64,000 bases of DNA from Isoetes taiwanensis (lineage: Eukaryota > Streptophyta > Lycopodiopsida > Isoetales > Isoetaceae): the NCBI GenBank assembly GCA_021234155.1, contig JAJEKV010000057.1, forward strand, positions 7,717,956 to 7,781,955, read 5' to 3'. The notes beneath the pieces are model-generated. The model did not search any database. It saw only the letters and a program-made list of their open reading frames with translations, and was not told the origin of the DNA. Of this stretch, positions 33,782 through 45,419 are shown piece by piece. The position numbers were made by a program, and so were the translations under genes. Positions within the stretch are counted from its first letter, which is position 1. Each line of letters starts with the position of its first letter.

Positions 33782-36700
33782 ATGAAGTTAATCTCCTGGA
33801 ATGTGCGGGGGGTTGCCTCCTCCCCTACTAAAAGGAGCAGGTTGTCCATGGCCCTGACTAGGTGGGACTCAGATTTCATTTGTTTGCAAGAGCATAAATG
33901 CAAGAAAGAGGATGCCTACAAAGTTGCAGCAGTAATAAATAGACAATACAATGTTCTGGTGGCGGCCGCAGACTCGGCGAAGGCTGGTGTCCTTACAGCA
34001 TGGAGGAGGACTATTACATTATCATTTACTCAGGTTGACAGATTTGGCCGGTGGATCATAGTCAAGTGGTTTGATAAAGGGCAAGAATGGGGATTGGTTA
34101 ATGTGTATGCGCATAATCGACCACGTCAGAGAGGCGCATTGTGGGCTTCTTTGCGTTCCAAATTGCGAGGTTAGGATCCTCATTTGCATGGATCATGGTG
34201 GGTGATTTTAACATGGTTGAGCTTGAGCAAGGCGGATGTGGCGAGAGGTGCGAGAGATAGTCTGAGGGCTTTGAGCGGGACAATGGCACCGCTTAATGCA
34301 AGATTGTGGCTTCATAGAAGTTGAGGGTCCCTCAAGTTTTACTTGGTGTAATGGTTGGTTGGGTGGTGGTAGAGCGTATGCAAGACATGATAGAGGTTAT
34401 TATAATGCTTTGGTAGCAACCCTGTTGCCTGCTTTTCATCGTGAGAACCTGTTGAATACTGCAATTTCTGACCATAATCCCGGTATTTCTCTTGTTCTCA
34501 TACGGTGGTGCATCTTTGCCTCTAAGACATATTTCAAGTTGAATACATTTTTCTTGAAGGATGATGATTTTTTGGCGGTTTGTAGGCGGTGGTGGTTCAC
34601 TTCTTTCTCGACCGCGGGGGCATGGCGGTATTGTTGATGCTCGGCTGCTTTGTGAAGTCTTTTGCTAAAGGTTGGGGTCGTGAGCGGACTACGCTAACAA
34701 AAGCCTTACGCTGGCTCTTTGCTCGACAACTTGAGGCATGCGGGGTCTATTGTCCCATCGGATGGTCAAGTGGAGAAGCAAATTTTGTGTAGCATTGGCG
34801 GATGGAGTGCGAGCAGGTGCACTGCTTTCGCATTAAAGGCTGGGTTGCAATGGTTCAAGGAGGAGACCGATGTCTGGGTTTTTCTTGAGCTGTCAAAACA
34901 AAGCTAGCTGCATCTCTTGGTCTCTGCGGTTTCGGGATGGGCGTGTTGTTTCAGATCGGTGAGCTTAGAGGCTTTTGCATAATCACTTTTCAGCTTTCTT
35001 CTTTGCTTTCGGCGTCTTCCTTTTCGGTCAGATTTTCAAAGCGGCCTTGCTTGCTAAGGTTCATCCTATAGTCATCAATGAGCAAAGGGCCACTTTAGAA
35101 ATTTGAGATAAGCCAAAATGATTTATTTGAGGCCACATTTTTCTCTCAAGAGGGGCAAATGTCCGGGTCTTGATGGTATTCGATGGAGTTTTTCGGGGAG
35201 TATTGGGATTGGCTTGGTGCAGATGTGTATGATGCTTTCGGGGATTTTAAAAGGCAGAGGCACTGGACAAAATCCTCAACTTCTGGTTGCATCTCCCTTA
35301 TTCCAAAATGTAAGGATCCCTCTTCCATTTCAGATTGGGCCCCATTACTTTGTTGTCCTCGGTGTACAAGATCTTTGCTAAAGCTTTTGCTCGAAGCTTT
35401 GTGGCGTGCTTAAGGAGTCCATCTCTTCCACCACGGTCGGGTTTCTTGCCTCATGAGGTGTATTTTGAACAATGTGGTAGCAACATATGAGGGTCTCTAT
35501 TGGGCTAGAATGCATGGTTACCCCATTGTGTACTTGAAGGCTGGATTTTGCAAAAGCATATGGCGGTGTTATTTGGAGTTTCTGGGGCGGTGCCTTTTAC
35601 GTCTTGGTTTTGGTGCCCGATTCGCAGCGGATGTTATGAAACTTCACTATTACGCTTTCGTTCTTGAGTTCTTTTCAAGGAGAACCATCAACATTTTCGA
35701 GGTGGGGCCGGCATTAGCCCGGGGGCTGTCCTTTGGCACCGTACTTTTACAATTGTGGCGGAGATTCTTTCTCGGTATTCTCTCTTTGCGGTCGCGGGGA
35801 AGGCATCTGCATGGTCTTCCCATGAATCTTGGTTCACAAGAGATCACATGTCGGTATCACGAGATGACACTTTCTTGTTCTTAATGGCTGATGAGCAGAA
35901 TTTTGAGAATGCCATTTCCTTGTTAGACGGTTTCTCTTTGGCTACGGTATTTTTGTTGGGTGGCAAAAGTGTACTGCCATGTAGACCCTAGACTCTCGGT
36001 GCCATCTTACGTGGTTGCATTTCCATGGAAGGTTCTTCCTCATGGGAAGGCAACTAAGCTTCTAGGCATTCGGTTGGTATACACCTCTCATCACGGAGGC
36101 GGCGTGGGATGTCATTATTAAGGGGTTGGAAAGGCATTTGTTTTGGTGGTCCGCGGCTAAGTTATCTATGGCTGGTGGAGTGTAAGCTGTGGCAAAGTCA
36201 GTTAAAGTGGTACACATGTCTACATGGCATCCATCTTGTTGGCACCATGAGACAACATTGCTCATTGTTGCTTGTCGGGAACTTCATGCGGGGTGGCCTT
36301 GAAGAAGGGCTGATGTTAAAGTTAGTTGGCGAAGTGCATTATGCCTAAACTTTGTGGGGGCTGGGGATGATTCACTTTCTCCTCCAGAGCAAGGTGCTGA
36401 TCTCTAAGTTCATATGGCGGATTCTCAATAATGCTGATAGTTCTCCAGGTTTGCGTCTCATTCACCAGTCTTTACAGATGTGCATTTCTTTTGGCTCTCC
36501 ATCCATTAAGCCTCTCCTCCCATGGGCATTATTCTATCCGCTCTCTCCATATCCTAATGCATCTCCTTTCCTCAAGGGGTTGCTAGCTGCTTGGGAGATT
36601 GTGCACACTTTGTTTCAGTTCCATCCCATGGCCCACACGGATCCTATACCCGGTGTTGGTGGATCCCTTTGGGTGGGTGGCAGGCGAGATAGTCCCCGGT

Positions 36701-37525
36701 CTCTTCTGTCCATCCATTGGCCTTAGCGTCGGTGGCGGCGGGCGAGTGTGCTCACGGTCTGCGCATGGTATAATGAGACAAGGCTGTTGGCGTGGAATGA
36801 GTTCAAATTGAAGTTCCTTCTCCTTGATGGGACCAGGCCATTTGGGAAAAGGTAGGCTGCTACACTTCCTCCACACCCACAAGCTGTGGCTCCCCAACTC
36901 TGGGTGGTTCATGGCGGTGTTAAGAAGGAGCACTTGGTACACTCAATGTATGTGGTCTGCTTCATCACGAGGTGTTGCCTCCATCGCCAAAGTGGCCTTT
37001 GGTTATCCCAGAACCTCATCAAAAAGCGGCTGGCGGTGGGTATGGGATAAATTGCTTCATCCTAATTTGTCCATTTTATGGTGGCGGATCACTCATAGAT
37101 CGTCGCGGGTAAACATTGTTGTTCATCGATTTCGTCGAAGTTTACGTGATCGCCCTCTTTGCCTTGAGAGGGATGAGACAATTGAGCCTTTGCTTTTTCT
37201 TGTGTCACCATGTTCGACTTGCTTGGCGGTGGCACGAGTCTTTTCCATTGTGATTTGAATAGTCAGTGAGGCCCTATTGTCGGTCTATCCTAGGTCTTGG
37301 GACAAGTTGGCAAAAAGGGCTTTCCACTTAGCATCTGCTTGGATCATCTGGTCCATCACGGAAGAGCGAAATCTCTTCATCTTCAAGGGACAACTCTTTT
37401 CGGATGTGCAAGTGCTTAGGGATGCCGTGAGTCGCATTGTGAAGGCGTACAAGTGTTCTTCCTTAAAGGATGACATCAAAAGTGTCATTTGGGAGCAATA
37501 TCTTCAGATTCACACCTATTCATAG
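33782..37525 (+). pseudogene. LINE ORF2 (APE endonuclease-reverse transcriptase), copy 1, broken
   Basis: This encodes the nicking and copying enzyme of target-primed reverse transcription. Residues 1-120 are intact: MKLISWNVRG (metal-binding Asn), LQEHK (catalytic Glu) and VNVYAHN. Later frames give GDFNMVE (about 34200), SFTWCN, ARHDRGYYN and SDHNPG (about 34480, catalytic Asp-His), which completes the APE domain. The reverse transcriptase appears as KCPGLDGI (about 35155), GCISLIPK (35285), a damaged motif A near 35520, and DDTFLFL (about 35855), where the aromatic-Ala before DD is disrupted. A zinc-knuckle region (PLCLERDET, LLFL) is near 37160-37200. The last 82 codons (37277-37525) are in frame to TAG. 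At least eight frame changes are needed, so it is inactive as read. Confidence 0.85.
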
Positions 37526-37658
37526 TACACACTTGTGCTCATGGTGATCTGTGTTCTCTGCTTTTCTATGTTATGCATGTGGTGGGTAGTGTTGCTCTAG
37601 TGGATATTTTCTCCACTGGGTTTTGAGTCCCCCATGTACTCTTTGTATTCTTTTGAGT

Positions 37659-37664
37659 AATAAA
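37659..37664 (+). terminator. LINE polyadenylation signal AATAAA, copy 1
   Basis: AATAAA lies 14 bases before the 27-nt poly-A tail and ~134 bp after the ORF2 stop. This is the expected place for 3' end formation of the LINE transcript. Confidence 0.7.
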
Positions 37665-37678
37665 GGTCCACGTTCATC

Positions 37679-37709
<31 letters not shown>

Positions 37710-37992
37710 AGAGGGGTTATCCTTGCTTGATGAAACTTTAGTTGTAGCACAACTTTACAGTTGCGTCGATCTGCAATAAGACCTTAATTCTATTTAGACA
37801 TAAATATATAGAGGGATTATGCCTTGCTCGATCAAACCTCAATCATACTTAGAGATAAATTATAGAGGGTTTACGACTTAATCAATCAAACCTTAAAAGC
37901 GTTATCATTGCTTTCGATCAAACTATAGTTGTGGTACAACTTCGGTTATGTCCGCCGGCGAGTTCATGAAGTGACACGCTCATAAAACAACC

Positions 37993-38022
37993 GACCAAGA
38001 TGGGACTCGAACCCATAATCTC
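37993..38022 (-). tRNA. tRNA-Arg 3' fragment from a 70 bp local duplication
   Basis: Acceptor 3' strand and T arm only, continuing directly into a second copy of the downstream flank. It cannot form a tRNA. Confidence 0.7.
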
Positions 38023-38062
38023 GGCGAGTTCATGAAGTGTCATTGCGCTCATAAAACAAACC

Positions 38063-38134
38063 GACCAAGATGGGAGTTCGAACCCATAATCTCCCGGCTC
38101 GGAGGCGAGCACCTTGTCCATTAGGCCACATGGT
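38063..38134 (-). tRNA. tRNA-Arg(CCG), slightly damaged
   Basis: Full length. The anticodon loop still gives CCG on minus. The T arm has a base change (gggagttcgaa on plus) and the anticodon stem an extra base. The equivalent copy in the second duplicate (50671) is intact, which suggests these are consensus errors. Confidence 0.75.
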
Positions 38135-39031
38135 CATTGCTATATTTGGATTTTTCACACGAGACACTAGGATGGTTTGTGTTTTTTCTTTTAAGTAGAA
38201 ACAAGAATGGTAGGCAACCATCTAAGCTGACTCAAAAAGGATTTTTTTTTATCAACCTTACAACTAGTAGAAGTATATAAGAACAATCCCACAAAATTCA
38301 TACATCCGCTAAATCTATCCTATGGGCATTATTCTATAGAAAACCATAAACTAACATGTAATGGATTTGGGACCAAAAGAATCTAAGAACACAAGATTTA
38401 TAGCTCATTTATATGCCCTAAATGCAGTTGTAGTGTTTAAGCCCTAATGAAACCTTTGTTTTTGTTTAATATAATCCAACAGTAATTTGGCGTATTTTGC
38501 AAAAAAGAGAAAAGAAAAAGAGAGTAATTTGTCGCCAATTTGGCAGGTTCACATATTACGAATCACTCGTACTTCTTATTCAATATAATGGAAATATGTA
38601 TGCCTTATATTATATTTCAGAACCAAGTAAGCAACATGTAAAAAATCAACTAATGCTCCAACTTGATCAAACTTCATGTTGACCAACCTTGAACGTATTT
38701 AGTCATATATTCATAGAGGGGTGATGCTTTGCTCGATCAAACCTTAGAGGGGTTATCCTTGCTTGATGAAACTTTAGTTGTAGCACAACTTTACAGTTGC
38801 ATCGATCTGCAATAAGACCTTAATTCTATTTAGACATAAATCTATAGAGGGATTATGTCTTGCTCGATCAAACCTCAATCATACTTAGAAATAAATTATA
38901 GAGGGTTTACAGCTTAATCAATCAAACCTTAGAGCGTTATCATTGCTCGATCAAACTATAGTCGTGGTACAACTTCACAGTTATGTCCTTCGACGAGTTC
39001 ATGAAGTGTCAGCACGCTCATAAAGCAAACC

Positions 39032-39103
39032 GACCAAGATGGGACTCGAACCCATAATCTCCCACTCCGGAGGCGAGCGCCTTGTCCATTAGGCCACATG
39101 GTC
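39032..39103 (-). tRNA. tRNA-Arg(CCG), foldable copy
   Basis: A 72-bp cloverleaf on minus: acceptor GACCATG pairing with CTTGGTC (one T-T mismatch), D stem GCCT/AGGC, anticodon loop CTCCGGA with anticodon CCG, and a T arm with loop TTCGAGT. The A-box TGGCCTAATGG and B-box GGTTCGAGTCC are present. A CAA motif lies just 5' and a TTTT lies a few bases 3' of the gene on minus. It would decode CGG arginine codons. It is embedded in the repeat, so whether it is transcribed is unknown. Confidence 0.85.
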
Positions 39104-39554
39104 ATTGCTATATTTGGATTTTCACCTGAGACACTAGGATGGTTTGTGTTTTCTTTTTAAGTAGAAACAAGAATGGTAGGCAACCATCTAAAAGCGACTC
39201 AAAAAGGATTTTTTTTTATCAACCTTACAACTAGCGGTATATAAGAACAATCCCACAAAATTCATTTACATCACCGCTAAATCTATCCCTATGGCGTATT
39301 CTATAGAAAACCATAAACTAACTTGTAATGGATTTGGGACCAAAAGAGTCTAAGAACACAAGATTTATAGCTCATTTATATGCCTAAATGCAGTTAGGTG
39401 TTAGCCCTAATGAAACCTTTGTTTTTGTTCAATATAATCCAATGATAATTTGGCGTATTTCTTAAAAAGAAAAAAAAAAAAAAAGTAATTTGGCAGGTTC
39501 ACATATTACGAATCATTCGTACTTCTTAGTCAATATAATGAAGATATGTATGCC

Positions 39555-39743
39555 GTGTTGCAAACCCAATATTTGTTGTTTGGTGCCTCCAGAACAACTC
39601 ATATTGTTCTAAGTACTTCAAAATAGCTTTGGTTCATATTCTCAATAATTGATCCCAAAATAACTTAGGTGTCATGAATTAATTACTATCAATAAACTAC
39701 CTTCAAAACCATAGTATTCAAATTTTGTCATTGTGCCAAGGCA
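39555..39743 (-). mobile_element. Fragment of Helitron H-A flanking a nested Helitron
   Basis: This matches about 26060-26246 ('gcaaacccaatatttgttg' to the A before the 5' TC of the nested element). It shows that a copy of H-A with the nested homopurine element was the source of this block. Confidence 0.7.
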
Positions 39744-41964
39744 TCTTATATTATAAAATTATCACAGTATGTCCGATTTGTGAATGGTGCCCTAGATCGG
39801 ACGGGTGAGGATTTGATGGATCAACGGTGAAGATGACGTGTGCATGTTTTCAACCAAAATTTCATCTTGATCATAATTTGTGCAATCCGAGCGGTTAAAG
39901 GGTTGAAGGGAAAAGGGAAAAGGGAAAAGGGAAGGGAAAAAGGAAAGAAAGGAAAAGAGAGGGGAAACGAGAGAAAAGCGAAAAGGGAGAAAAAGGGAAA
40001 GGGGAAAATGGAAAGGGAAAGCAAGAGGGGCATGGAAAAGGTAAAGGGGAAGAGAAAGGGGAAGGGGAGAGCAAAAAGAAACGAAGGAAAAGGGTGAGGA
40101 AAGGTAGAAAGCGAAGGAAAGGAAAAGAGGGGAAAAAGGAAAAAGGGCATGGGGAAAAGAGGAAGAAATGGAGAGGAAAAGAGAAGCGGAAAAAAAGGAA
40201 GAGAGAAAGGAGGAGGACATGGGAAAAGGGAAAAAGGAAAAAAGAACAGGGAGGGAGGAAAGGTAAGGAAAAAAGACTACGAGAAGAGGGAAAGGGTGGG
40301 CAAAAGGAAGGGAAGAAAAGAACAATCATAAAAAGGGAAAGAGAAATAAAGGAAGCAAAAAAGACATGAGAAAAAAGAAAAGGAAAAATAAAAAAAAAAA
40401 GGAGGCCGGTGAGAGAGGAAATGGAAGGAAAAAGAACCGCGAAAAAAAGAGGGCAAAAGAGAAAAAGAAAAAAAAGGGGGAAAAAAAGGAAAGGGAAAAT
40501 GGAAAGGAAAGCAAAGGGGCATGGAAAAGGTAAAAGGGAAGAGAAAGGGGAAGGGGAGAGCAAAAAGAACAACGAGAAGGAAAAAGGGTGAGGAAAGGTA
40601 GAAAAGCGAAAGGGAAAGGGAAAAGGACGGAAAAGGGAAAAAAGGGCATGGGGAAAAAGAGGAAGAGAAATGGAGGAAAAAAGAGAAAAGGAAAAAAGGA
40701 AGAGAGAAAGGAGGGAGGACATGGGAAAAGGGAAAAAGGAAAAGAACACAGGGAGGGAGGAAAGGTAAGGAAAAAAAAAGACTACGAGAAGAGGGAAAGG
40801 GTGGGCAAAAAAGGAAGGAAAAAAGAACTGTGAAAAAGGGAAAAGAGAAATAAAAAGAAGGAAAAAAAAAAGACATGAGAAAAAAAAAAAGAAAAGGAAA
40901 AAAAAAAAAAAAAAAGGAAGAAAATCGAGAGGGAAATGGAAGGGAAAAGGGCACGAAAAAAAAAAAGCAAAAGAGAGAAAGGGTTGGGAGAGGAGGAAAA
41001 GGGGGGAGGAAAAAAGGTCATTGGTAAAAAGAATTCAAAAAGAAAAAAAGGAAAGGGGAAAGGGAAGGCGAAGGGGTGGGATGGGAGAAAAGTAAAAAAT
41101 AAGAAAAGGTAAAAAGGAAAAAAGGAATGTGAAAAAGGGAGGAAAAAAAGAAGGGGAGATAGAAAAAAAAAGGAGGGGGAAATGGAAAAGGCAAGCGTGG
41201 GGTAAAATGGGAAAATAGAAAGGGAGGTGAACGAAAAAGGAAGAGCAAAATAGAAAAAGAAAAAAGAGAAGGAAAAAGAGGGAAAAGGAGGGGGAGGAGG
41301 AAGAAGAGGAAAAATGTGAAGAAAGGGGAAAAAGAGGATTGAAAAAGCATGGGAAAATAGAAGAGAAAAAGGACATGGGAAAAAAGGGAAAAAGGAAAAA
41401 AGATGAGGAAAGGGGAAAAAAGGAAGAAAAAAATGGACATGGAAAAAGGGAAAGGGAAAGAGCAAAAAAAAAAAAAAGGGGGGGGAAAAGGGAGGGGAAA
41501 AGGGCACTAGAAAAAAAGGGAAAATGGAAGAATTTGGGAAGGGAGGAAAAAATGAAGGGAAAAAGGGGAAAAAAGAAAAGTTAGGGGAGAAAAGAAAGGA
41601 AAAAAAAGGGAAAAGGAAAAGGGAAAGGGGAAGAAAAAACTTGGAAAAAAAGGGCATGAGGAAAGGAGAAGAATGGGAAAGGGGGAGGGAAAAGGGCACA
41701 GGAAAAGCGAAAAAAAAAGAACAACTATAAATTGGAGAAAAGGGAAGGGAGAATAGAAAAAAGGAAAAACAGGGGAAAGAGAAAAGCGAGAGAAAAAGGG
41801 AAATGAGGGAAATGGAATAATGGAAAAAGAAAAAAGGTAAATTGGAAAATATAAAAAAAAGGAAAAGGGGCGGGGAAAAATAGAAAAAAAAAAAAAAAGT
41901 AAAGGCAAAGGGAAAGAGAAAAGGTAAGGGAAAGTGGAAAATGTGGTGAAATGCTCTTGATTAT
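39744..41964 (+). mobile_element. Homopurine Helitron H1, copy 1, lacking its 3' end
   Basis: The 5' end TCTTATATTATAAAATTA and the ~150 bp lead with 'gatcggacgg' match H-C. The element stops at 'gctcttgattat', ~110 bp before the expected hairpin and CTAG, where a second complete 5' end begins. Its purine tract holds an extra ~0.49 kb internal tandem duplication relative to H-C (markers near 39957 and 40445). Confidence 0.75.
39897..41945 (+). repeat. Homopurine tract 3, ~2.05 kb
   Basis: A/G on plus with the same sparse landmarks as tract 2 ('ggcatgg', 'ggtcattgg', 'gaattc', 'gggcac'). The additional length comes from the internal ~0.49 kb duplication. No genes. Confidence 0.9.
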
Positions 41965-43721
41965 TCTTATATTATAAAATTATACCGTATGTCCATTGTG
42001 AATGGTGCTCTAGATCGGACGGTTGAGGATTTGATGGATCAACGGTGAAGATGACGTGTGCATGTTTTCAACCAAAATTTCATCTTGATCATTGCTTCAA
42101 TATAATTTGTGCAATCAAGCGATTAAAAGGGTTGAAGGGAAAAGGGAAAAGGGAAAAGGGAAGGGAAAAAAAGGAAAGAAAAGGAAAAGAGAGGGGAACC
42201 GAGAAAAAAAAAAGGGAGAAAAAAGGAAAGGGAAAGCAAAGGGGCATGGAAAAAGGTAAAGGAAGAGAAAGGGGAAGGGGAGAGCAAAAGGACACCGAGA
42301 AGGAAAAGGTGAGGAAAAGGTAGAAAAGCGAAGGGGGAAAGGGAAAAGGAAAGGAGGGAAAAGGGAAAAAAGGGCATGGGGAAAAGAGGAAGAGAAATGG
42401 AGGAAAAGAAGCGGAAAAAAAGGAAGAGAGAAAGGAGGGAGGACATGGGAAAAGGAAAAGGAAAAAAGAACAGGAGGGAGGAAAGGTAAGGAAAAGACTA
42501 CTGAGAAGAGGGAAAGGGTGGGCAAAGGGAAGGAAGAAAGAACCTTTGTAAAAGGAAAAGAAATAAAAGGGAAGCAAAAAGACATGAGAAAAAAGAAAAG
42601 GAAAAATAAAAAAAAAAAAAGGAGGTCGAGAGGGAAATGGAAGGAAAAGGGAACCTAAAAAAAAAAAAAGAGAAAGGGTTGGGAGAGGATGAAAAAAGGA
42701 AGGAAAAAAGGTCATTGGTAAAAAGAATTCAAAAGAAAAAGGGAAGGGGAAAGGGAAGCGAAAGGGGTGGGATGGGAGAAAAAGTAAAATAAGAAAAGGT
42801 AAAAAGGAAAAGGGAATGTGAAAAGGGAGGGAAAAAAAGGAAGGGAGATAGAAAAAAAAAAAGGAGGGGGAAATGGAAAAAGGCAAAGCGTGGGGTAAAA
42901 TGGGAAAATAGAAAGGAGGTGAGCGAAAAGGAAGAGCAAAATAGAAAAAGAAAAAAGAGAAGGAAAAGAGGGAAAAGGAGGGGAAGGAGGGAAGAAGAGA
43001 AAAATGTGAAGAAAGGGAAAAAAGAGGAGAAAAAAGCATGGGAAAATAGAAGAGAAAAGGGACATGGGAAAAAAGGGAAGAGGAAAAAAGATGAGGAAAG
43101 GGGAAAAAGGAAGGAAAAATGGACATGGAAAAAGGGAAAGGGGAAGAGCAAAAAAAAAAAAAAAAAAGGGGAAAAAGGGGGAGGAAAAAGGGCACTAGAA
43201 AAAAAAGGGAAAAATGGAAGGGCTGGGGAAGGAGGAAAAATGAAGGGAAAAAAGGGAAAAAGAAAAGGTGGGGAGAAAGAAAGGGAAAAGGGAAAAAGAA
43301 AAAGGGAAAGGGGAAGAAAAACTTGGAAAAAAGGGCATGAGGAAAGGAGGAAGAGGGAAATGGGAAAAGGGGGGAAAAGGGCAGGGAAAAGCGAAAAAAG
43401 GGCAACCATAAATTGGAGAAAAGGGAAGGGGAAAATAGAAAAGGAAAAACAGGGAAGCAGAAAACAGAAAAGGGAAATGAGGGAAATGGAATAATGGAAA
43501 AAGAAAAAGGTAAATTGGAAAATATAAAAGGGGGAGGGGGCAGGGGGAAAAATAAAAAAAAAGGCAAAACAAAGGGAAAGAGAAAAGGTAAGGGGAAGTG
43601 GAAAATGTGGTGAAATGCTCTTGATTATCTAATTTTAAAAGCGTGGATCCATTTAATGATTGCTCCAGTATATCATTTACAGTTCCTAGCTATGCCCAGC
43701 AACGCTGGGCACCTTAGCTAG
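41965..43721 (+). mobile_element. Homopurine Helitron H2, copy 1, complete
   Basis: The 5' TCTTATATTATAAAATTA is at 41965. The 3' hairpin GCCCAGCAACGCTGGGC is near 43694-43710, with CTAG ending at 43721, followed by T. It has the same subterminal boxes as H-C. Its 5' end sits directly on the truncated H1, giving a tandem with two 5' ends and one 3' end. The homopurine interior is ~1.5 kb. Confidence 0.85.
42125..43612 (+). repeat. Homopurine tract 4, ~1.49 kb
   Basis: A/G-only sequence on plus, colinear with tract 2. No genes. Confidence 0.9.
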
Positions 43722-44841
43722 TTCTATAGAAAACCATAAACTAACTTGTAATGGATTTGGGACCAAAAGAATCTAAGAACACAAGATTTATAGCTCGTTT
43801 ATATGCCTAGTACAGATTGCAGTGTTGTGCCTAATGAAACCTTTGTTTTTGTTCAATATAATCCAACAGTAATTTGGCGTATTTCGCAAAAAAGAGAAAA
43901 GAAAAAGAAAAAGAGAGTAATTTGGCGTAATTTGGCAGGTTCACATATTACGAATCATTCGTACTTCTTAGTCAATATAATGAAGATATGTATGCCTTAT
44001 ATTATATTTTAGAACCAAGTAAGCCCAACCATCCATTGGTTTTAGTCAGGTTCACATATTACTTAATCACTTTCACTTTTAGTCAATAAGGTGTGCTAGT
44101 TCATGAAACGGTATATTTATAACATAAGGTTTAGATAGTTTAAGGGCTGTATTGTATAAGAAAGAGTATGAAAATATGGCAAAAAGGAATCTTTACCAAC
44201 TCCTGTATTTAGGGAAGGTTTTTTTTAGGCCCAACCATCCATTGGTTTTAGACGGTGAAAAAAAAAAGAAGAGGATGCATGATCCGGCTATGGTGACGCA
44301 GCACGGCGCTCTTCTTTTCTCCTCAGGCAAGAGCTTTTGATGCAGCGGTAGGACAAAGGGCGGTAGGGCAGATGCACGTCGCTCTTGGTATAGTGGGCGT
44401 GAGGATTTCTTCCCGATTGTTCACCTTCTTAAGCAAGGTGCTAGCCTAATTACCAGACCATGTTCATCATGTATTGAAAAGCTACGCCACCGGGATTTTA
44501 TGATTAGAAGAAGGTGCCCCATTAAGCCTCGAAGTTCCAGGTAAGGGTTAGAGGCCCGCTTTCTTCCTCAGGAATCCTTGTTGTTGACACCTACTTAATG
44601 CATGCTTAGGAAATAGGTTTGAAATAAAGTAAAGACTGAATTTCATGTGCTTAGGAAATAAGAAAGACTTTGAAAATTGTGGGCGCTTGCATTGGCAAAG
44701 CGTTTGGAGTATGCGATGATTGAAGGGGTTTAATCTTATCTCTGTGCCCATTCTTGGGTTTAATCTTTTCTACTTGAGGTGCCTCACATTCTGCTGGTAG
44801 CGTAAGGTTGCTCGGTGAACATTTCCGCCTGGTTAAGCGCC
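43722..44841. other. tRNA-repeat remnant plus unclassified insertion, copy 1 tail
   Basis: 43722-44090 is tRNA-repeat sequence ('ttctatagaaaaccataaac' onward), interrupted by a 22-base 'cccaaccatccattggtttta' block that returns at about 44231. After 'gtcaataa' (about 44089) an unrelated segment begins ('ggtgtgctagttcatgaaac'). It has only short frames and runs to the duplication breakpoint. It is colinear with 56330-57446. No terminal motif of a known transposon class was found. Confidence 0.55.
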
Positions 44842-45087
44842 AAATGTCGTGTGCCAAACCCTTCTTCTTTCTGCTCCACGCAGACTGCCCCCTCCCACTC
44901 TATTACCGTAGAAGCCTTATCAGGGGAACGACATCGCTCTCTTTGTCTTGAATCTTGATCGTCTAATTAGGCCAATCAATCCTCACCCTCGATTTAGGGC
45001 ATCATCTCCTCCATTGATTTGATCAAATCCCGGGCTTCCAAATTGGGGCTGGGTCCAACACTTACACAATAACATTATAATATAGGA
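44842..45087 (-). mobile_element. Truncated 5' end of Helitron H-D (duplicate)
   Basis: This is the last ~246 bp of H-D including the 5' terminus TCCTATATTATAATG on minus at 45087, then 'tatattcat' of the tRNA repeat. The 3' part is missing because the duplication started inside the element. Confidence 0.75.
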
Positions 45088-45419
45088 TATATTCATAGAG
45101 GGGTGATGCTTTGCCTCGATCAAACCTTAGAGGGGTGATCGCGCGGATGATTGGATTAAGCGAGACATGACATCCGGTGTGCTCGTTTCGTGGTCATAGC
45201 GGTGTCTCTTATGATGGAGAATAATAAAAGAGAGGTGTCTGGAATATATGAAAGAGCTGCGGGGATCTTGAAGATAGAATGGATGTTCAACCGCCTCGAT
45301 AATGTGTTCTATGAAGCGAGAGGTGTGTTCTAGTGCCTTCACTCCGCGGGTATGTCTCGGTTGTGGAGATAGATCATAGCGGCCCACTTGCAAAGTCGCA
45401 CAATCTAATGTCGCATGCG

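Larger units (their letters stand above)
32517..37705 (+). mobile_element. L1-type LINE, copy 1 (5.19 kb, near full length)
   Basis: The element runs from just after the left target-site duplication to a 27-nt poly-A. It contains a 5' UTR, a broken ORF1, a broken ORF2 and a ~150 bp 3' UTR with AATAAA at 37659-37664. The 15-bp target-site duplication AAACCTTAGAGGGGT flanks it. It inserted into the 'cgatcaaaccttagagggg' block of the tRNA repeat. The element looks young, since poly-A and duplication are intact. Frame breaks in both ORFs coincide with patches that differ from copy 2, so some may be consensus error. The same insertion at 45137 is a duplicate, not an independent event. Confidence 0.9.
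37706..39554 (-). repeat. tRNA-repeat array, segment 5
   Basis: About 1.85 units with two tRNA copies (38063 and 39032) and one tRNA fragment (37993). A ~70 bp block, 'ggcgagttcatgaagtg' to 'cccataatctc', is tandemly duplicated just before the first tRNA. The same duplication exists at 50560-50700, as expected from the 12.6 kb duplication. It ends at 'gaagatatgtatgcc', where a fragment of Helitron H-A begins. Confidence 0.85.
32218..44841. repeat. 12.6 kb tandem duplication, copy 1
   Basis: Landmarks recur 12.60-12.62 kb downstream in the same order: the H-D end, the LINE with its poly-A, two tRNA copies plus one fragment, the H-A fragment, two homopurine Helitrons, and a ~1.1 kb tail. Examples: ORF2 start 33782 and 46397; poly-A 37679 and 50296; tRNA 38063 and 50671; second Helitron start 41965 and 54553. 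Clean stretches are nearly identical (33690-34120 versus 46300-46735 differ by very few bases), so the event is recent. The breakpoint lies near 'aagcgccaaatgtcg' at 44841. Confidence 0.8.

Noticed and set aside
39792..43572. Long frames of 177-492 codons on both strands
   Set aside because: Same homopurine artefact within the Helitron tandem; frames differ between duplicates.
43694..43710. GCCCAGCAACGCTGGGC palindrome considered as an intrinsic transcription terminator
   Set aside because: It recurs a fixed short distance before CTAG-T at precise insertion boundaries, so it is the Helitron 3' terminal hairpin.
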